Assembly (NCBI GenBank): GCA_041743835.1
Contig: JBGTLW010000361.1
Coordinates: forward strand, 1 to 7,245
From: JBGTLW01 sp041743835
Lineage (GTDB): Bacteria; Planctomycetota; Phycisphaerae; Phycisphaerales; Phycisphaeraceae
Length of the DNA stretch: 7,245 nt
Reading direction: 5' to 3'
The notes beneath the pieces were generated by a model. The model saw only the letters and a list, made by a program, of their open reading frames with translations. It did no database searches and had not been told where the DNA came from. Below are positions 5,522 to 7,245 of this stretch, one piece after another; position 1 is the stretch's first letter, and every line of letters starts with the position of its first letter. A program made the translations under genes and the position numbers.

Positions 5522-6565
5522 GTGAGTCAACCCCCTCCAATCAGACTGGCCTGCCACGCCGACCGCCGCGGGATCAGCACCGTCGCGGTGGTCGCGGCCG
5601 TGGTGGTGGTTGTGGTGGCGTGTCTGCTGGCGGTGATGCTGACCGCCGACCGCAACCCCCCGCCGATGGACCTTGAGGCTGCGCAGGCGCGTGTCGAGGA
5701 GCTGGGGCAGATGCTCACCCAGGCCATCGAGAACAACCGCGACACCTCCGCGCTGCTGGAGACTTCGAGCAGGCTGGTCCGCGAGCTGCCGGACTTTGCC
5801 CCGGCCCACGTGGTCCACGGCCAGTTGCTGATGCACAACGGCCAGCTCGAACCCGCCGCCGCCGCGCTCCGCGAGTCGCTGCGGTTGTCACCGGACAACG
5901 CGCAGGCCCACAGTCTGCTGGGTTCGGTGTTCATTAAGCTCAACGACCTGCCCGCCGCACGGTCTAACTTCGACCTTGCGATCAGCCTCAACAAGACCAA
6001 CCCCGAGTACCGCGTGAAGCTGGCCGACGCGCTGGTCAAGCAGGGCGACGACGCGGCCGCGGAAGCCGCCGCGCTCGATGCGCTGCGCCTCAACAGCGAG
6101 TACCACCCCGCCTACGCGCTGCTCTCGCAGGTGTACGAGAACAGGCAGCAGCTGGACATGGCCCAGCAGCAGATGGCCAAAGCGATTGCGGCATTGCCCG
6201 GTGAGCAGGAGGCGACGCGCGTGCAGTACGTCCGCCGCCGCGCCGCGATGCTCCGCCGCGCCAATCGGCCGGAGGAAGCGCTGGACGTGCTCAACGCGCT
6301 GCCCCGCGAGCAGCTCTACACGATGGAGGTCGGCGAGGATTTGGCGCGGACGTATGGCATGTTGTCCCAGCCGTTGGCGATGGGTCTTTTTTACGACACG
6401 CTGTCGGGCATGGAGCCGACGAACCCCGAGCCCGCTGCGCTGGCCGCGGCGTGGTACCTGTGGGCGGGGGAGGTGGAGCTGGCGCGTGGCATGGTGGCCG
6501 AGCTCCAGCGCATCAGCCCGCGTCACCCGGAGTTGCCCGAGCTACTCAAGCAGCTTCGGCCGTGA
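5522..6565 (+). CDS. Membrane-anchored TPR protein
   Basis: The 347-residue product has a short cytoplasmic N-terminus, one strongly hydrophobic helix (about residues 19-40, with a run of valines) and a large extracytoplasmic part. Residues 92-227 form about four consecutive tetratricopeptide repeats, with typical residues in each: APAHVVHGQLLMHNGQLEPA, then AQAHSLLGSVFIKLNDLPAA, then a unit starting near 160 and one starting near 194. Less regular helical repeats continue to the end (236-345, for example RPEEALDVLNALP and WYLWAGEVELARGMV). TPR arrays bind partner proteins; the partner is unknown. The start is a GTG with no ribosome binding site; TACGCT at 5510-5515 ends 6 nt before it and could be a weak -10. 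The gene is divergent from the PTPS gene and convergent with the GH3 gene, so neighbours give little hint of its role. Confidence 0.85.
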   Translation: MSQPPPIRLACHADRRGISTVAVVAAVVVVVVACLLAVMLTADRNPPPMDLEAAQARVEELGQMLTQAIENNRDTSALLETSSRLVRELPDFAPAHVVHGQLLMHNGQLEPAAAALRESLRLSPDNAQAHSLLGSVFIKLNDLPAARSNFDLAISLNKTNPEYRVKLADALVKQGDDAAAEAAALDALRLNSEYHPAYALLSQVYENRQQLDMAQQQMAKAIAALPGEQEATRVQYVRRRAAMLRRANRPEEALDVLNALPREQLYTMEVGEDLARTYGMLSQPLAMGLFYDTLSGMEPTNPEPAALAAAWYLWAGEVELARGMVAELQRISPRHPELPELLKQLRP

Positions 6566-6604
6566 AGTTGCTGGCTAGCCGCGTGATGTGCTCACACGTG
6601 GCTG

Positions 6605-7245
6605 TCACGCGACGGTGAATTGTGCTGTGACTGTGGCACCCGCGCCAAGCGCCCGGCCGCGCGGCCGGGGGCTGCAACCGCCCACGGTCGCCGTGAAGCT
6701 GCCCGGCTCGATCACACGCGAGCCATCATCCGTCACCAGCTCCATCATCGAAGGCGTCACGTCGAACGTCACCTGAGCAGACGCGCCTGCCGCGAGTGAC
6801 ACCTTCTGCGTGGCCTTGAGCGCGTGGCGCGGTGTCGCGGTGCTGGCTTTGTCATCGGTCATGTAGAGCTGCACCACCTCATCACCCGCGATCGACCCGG
6901 TGTTCGTCACCGTCACCGTCGCGCGCAGCGTGTCGCCCGCCGCGATCTTCTGCGTGGCGAGCTTCAGCTCGCTGTAGGTGAAGGTGGTGTACGACAGCCC
7001 GAAGCCGAACGGCAGGAAGGGCTCATCGGTCATGTAGCGGTAGGTGCGCCCGGCCGTGGCGATCGCGTAGTCCTCGTAAGGCGGGAGCTGCGCGAGGCTC
7101 TTGGGGAAGGTCATCGGCAGCCTGCCCGACGGGTTGGCGTGACCAAACAGCACGTCGGCGACGGCCCGGCCGCCCTGCTCGCCGGGGTACCCCATCCACA
7201 CCACCGCATCGACCATGTCGAACACCTCCTCGAACGCCATCGCCG
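6605..7245 (-). CDS. C-terminal part of a glycoside hydrolase family 3 enzyme (beta-glucosidase or beta-xylosidase type), cut by the right edge
   Basis: About 212 C-terminal residues are visible, and the frame stays open through 7245. Counting from the internal Met at 7240, VDAVVWMGYPGEQGG (10-24), VADVLFGHANPSGRLPMTFP (28-47) and the GRTYRYM (64-70) to FGFGLSYTTF (78-87) blocks are classic for the second (alpha/beta) domain of GH3. A fibronectin III-like domain follows (about 103-187), as in many GH3 enzymes. The catalytic (beta/alpha)8 domain and the nucleophile Asp lie outside the window. GRTYRYM is seen often in the xylosidase-like branch, but substrate cannot be fixed from this part alone. 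Many family members are secreted or periplasmic and trim plant or algal glycans. The C-terminal GCSPRPRGRALGAGA segment is coded by a GC-rich palindrome. Confidence 0.92.
   Translation of the reverse strand, partial: AMAFEEVFDMVDAVVWMGYPGEQGGRAVADVLFGHANPSGRLPMTFPKSLAQLPPYEDYAIATAGRTYRYMTDEPFLPFGFGLSYTTFTYSELKLATQKIAAGDTLRATVTVTNTGSIAGDEVVQLYMTDDKASTATPRHALKATQKVSLAAGASAQVTFDVTPSMMELVTDDGSRVIEPGSFTATVGGCSPRPRGRALGAGATVTAQFTVA
6652..6669. repeat. Perfect 18-bp GC palindrome in the 3' end of the GH3 gene
   Basis: CCCGGCCGCGCGGCCGGG equals its own reverse complement and consists only of G and C. It encodes part of the RPRGRA stretch of the GH3 protein, about 13-18 codons before the stop. It would form a very stable RNA hairpin near the end of the transcript. 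Chance in GC-rich DNA is possible. Confidence 0.6.

Noticed and set aside
4770..5525. Plus-strand 251-codon frame opposite the PTPS gene
   Set aside because: Antisense to conserved PTPS active-site coding sequence; Val/Arg-rich shadow composition.
6566..6604. Terminator in the 39-bp convergent gap between the TPR and GH3 genes
   Set aside because: Only a 4-bp inverted pair (tgtg/caca) and no T-run could be found.

Overview
This 7.2-kb window is dense, GC-rich bacterial DNA with short intergenic gaps, GTG start codons alongside ATG, and few recognisable Shine-Dalgarno sites. The gene mix is a secreted DUF-like protein coupled to a PBP4-type peptidase, a single-domain PqiA, a two-domain PTPS, a pseudopilin-like protein and a family 3 glycoside hydrolase. 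That mix, with Ala/Pro/Arg-rich codon use, fits a planctomycete, most likely of the Phycisphaerae type. The taxonomic call is inference; no rRNA or other marker gene is present.

Layout from left to right. (1) Minus strand: the first 74 codons of a single-pass membrane protein running off the left edge. (2) A palindromic, MITE-like element of about 127 bp flanked by a perfect 9-bp direct repeat. (3) Minus strand: a PqiA-family integral membrane protein with an N-terminal zinc ribbon. (4) A divergent intergenic region with five tandem copies of a 12-bp repeat directly upstream of a -10-like hexamer. (5) Plus strand: a secreted protein of unassigned function, then, 4 bp downstream, a D-Ala-D-Ala carboxypeptidase/endopeptidase of the PBP4 (S13) family; the two look like an operon. 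(6) A convergent gap with a hairpin-forming 24-bp repeat, whose second copy lies in the 3' coding end of the next gene. (7) Minus strand: a tandem PTPS-domain protein and, 134 bp downstream, a pseudopilin-like membrane protein. (8) Plus strand: a membrane-anchored TPR protein, divergent from the PTPS gene. (9) Minus strand: the C-terminal part of a GH3 beta-glucosidase/xylosidase, cut by the right edge.

The products are mostly envelope or extracytoplasmic: cell-wall editing (PBP4), a secreted partner, a PqiA membrane protein, a TPR protein, a pseudopilin and a glycosidase. The exception is the cytosolic pterin enzyme, whose second domain carries the full 6-pyruvoyl-tetrahydropterin synthase active site and whose first domain has lost it. 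I see no phage, CRISPR, toxin-antitoxin, tRNA or rRNA signal. The less ordinary content is in the repeats (positions 231-375, 1032-1091, and 3681-3704 with 3813-3836), the two-domain PTPS, and -10-like hexamers placed 6 to 8 nt before start codons, which hint at leaderless transcripts.
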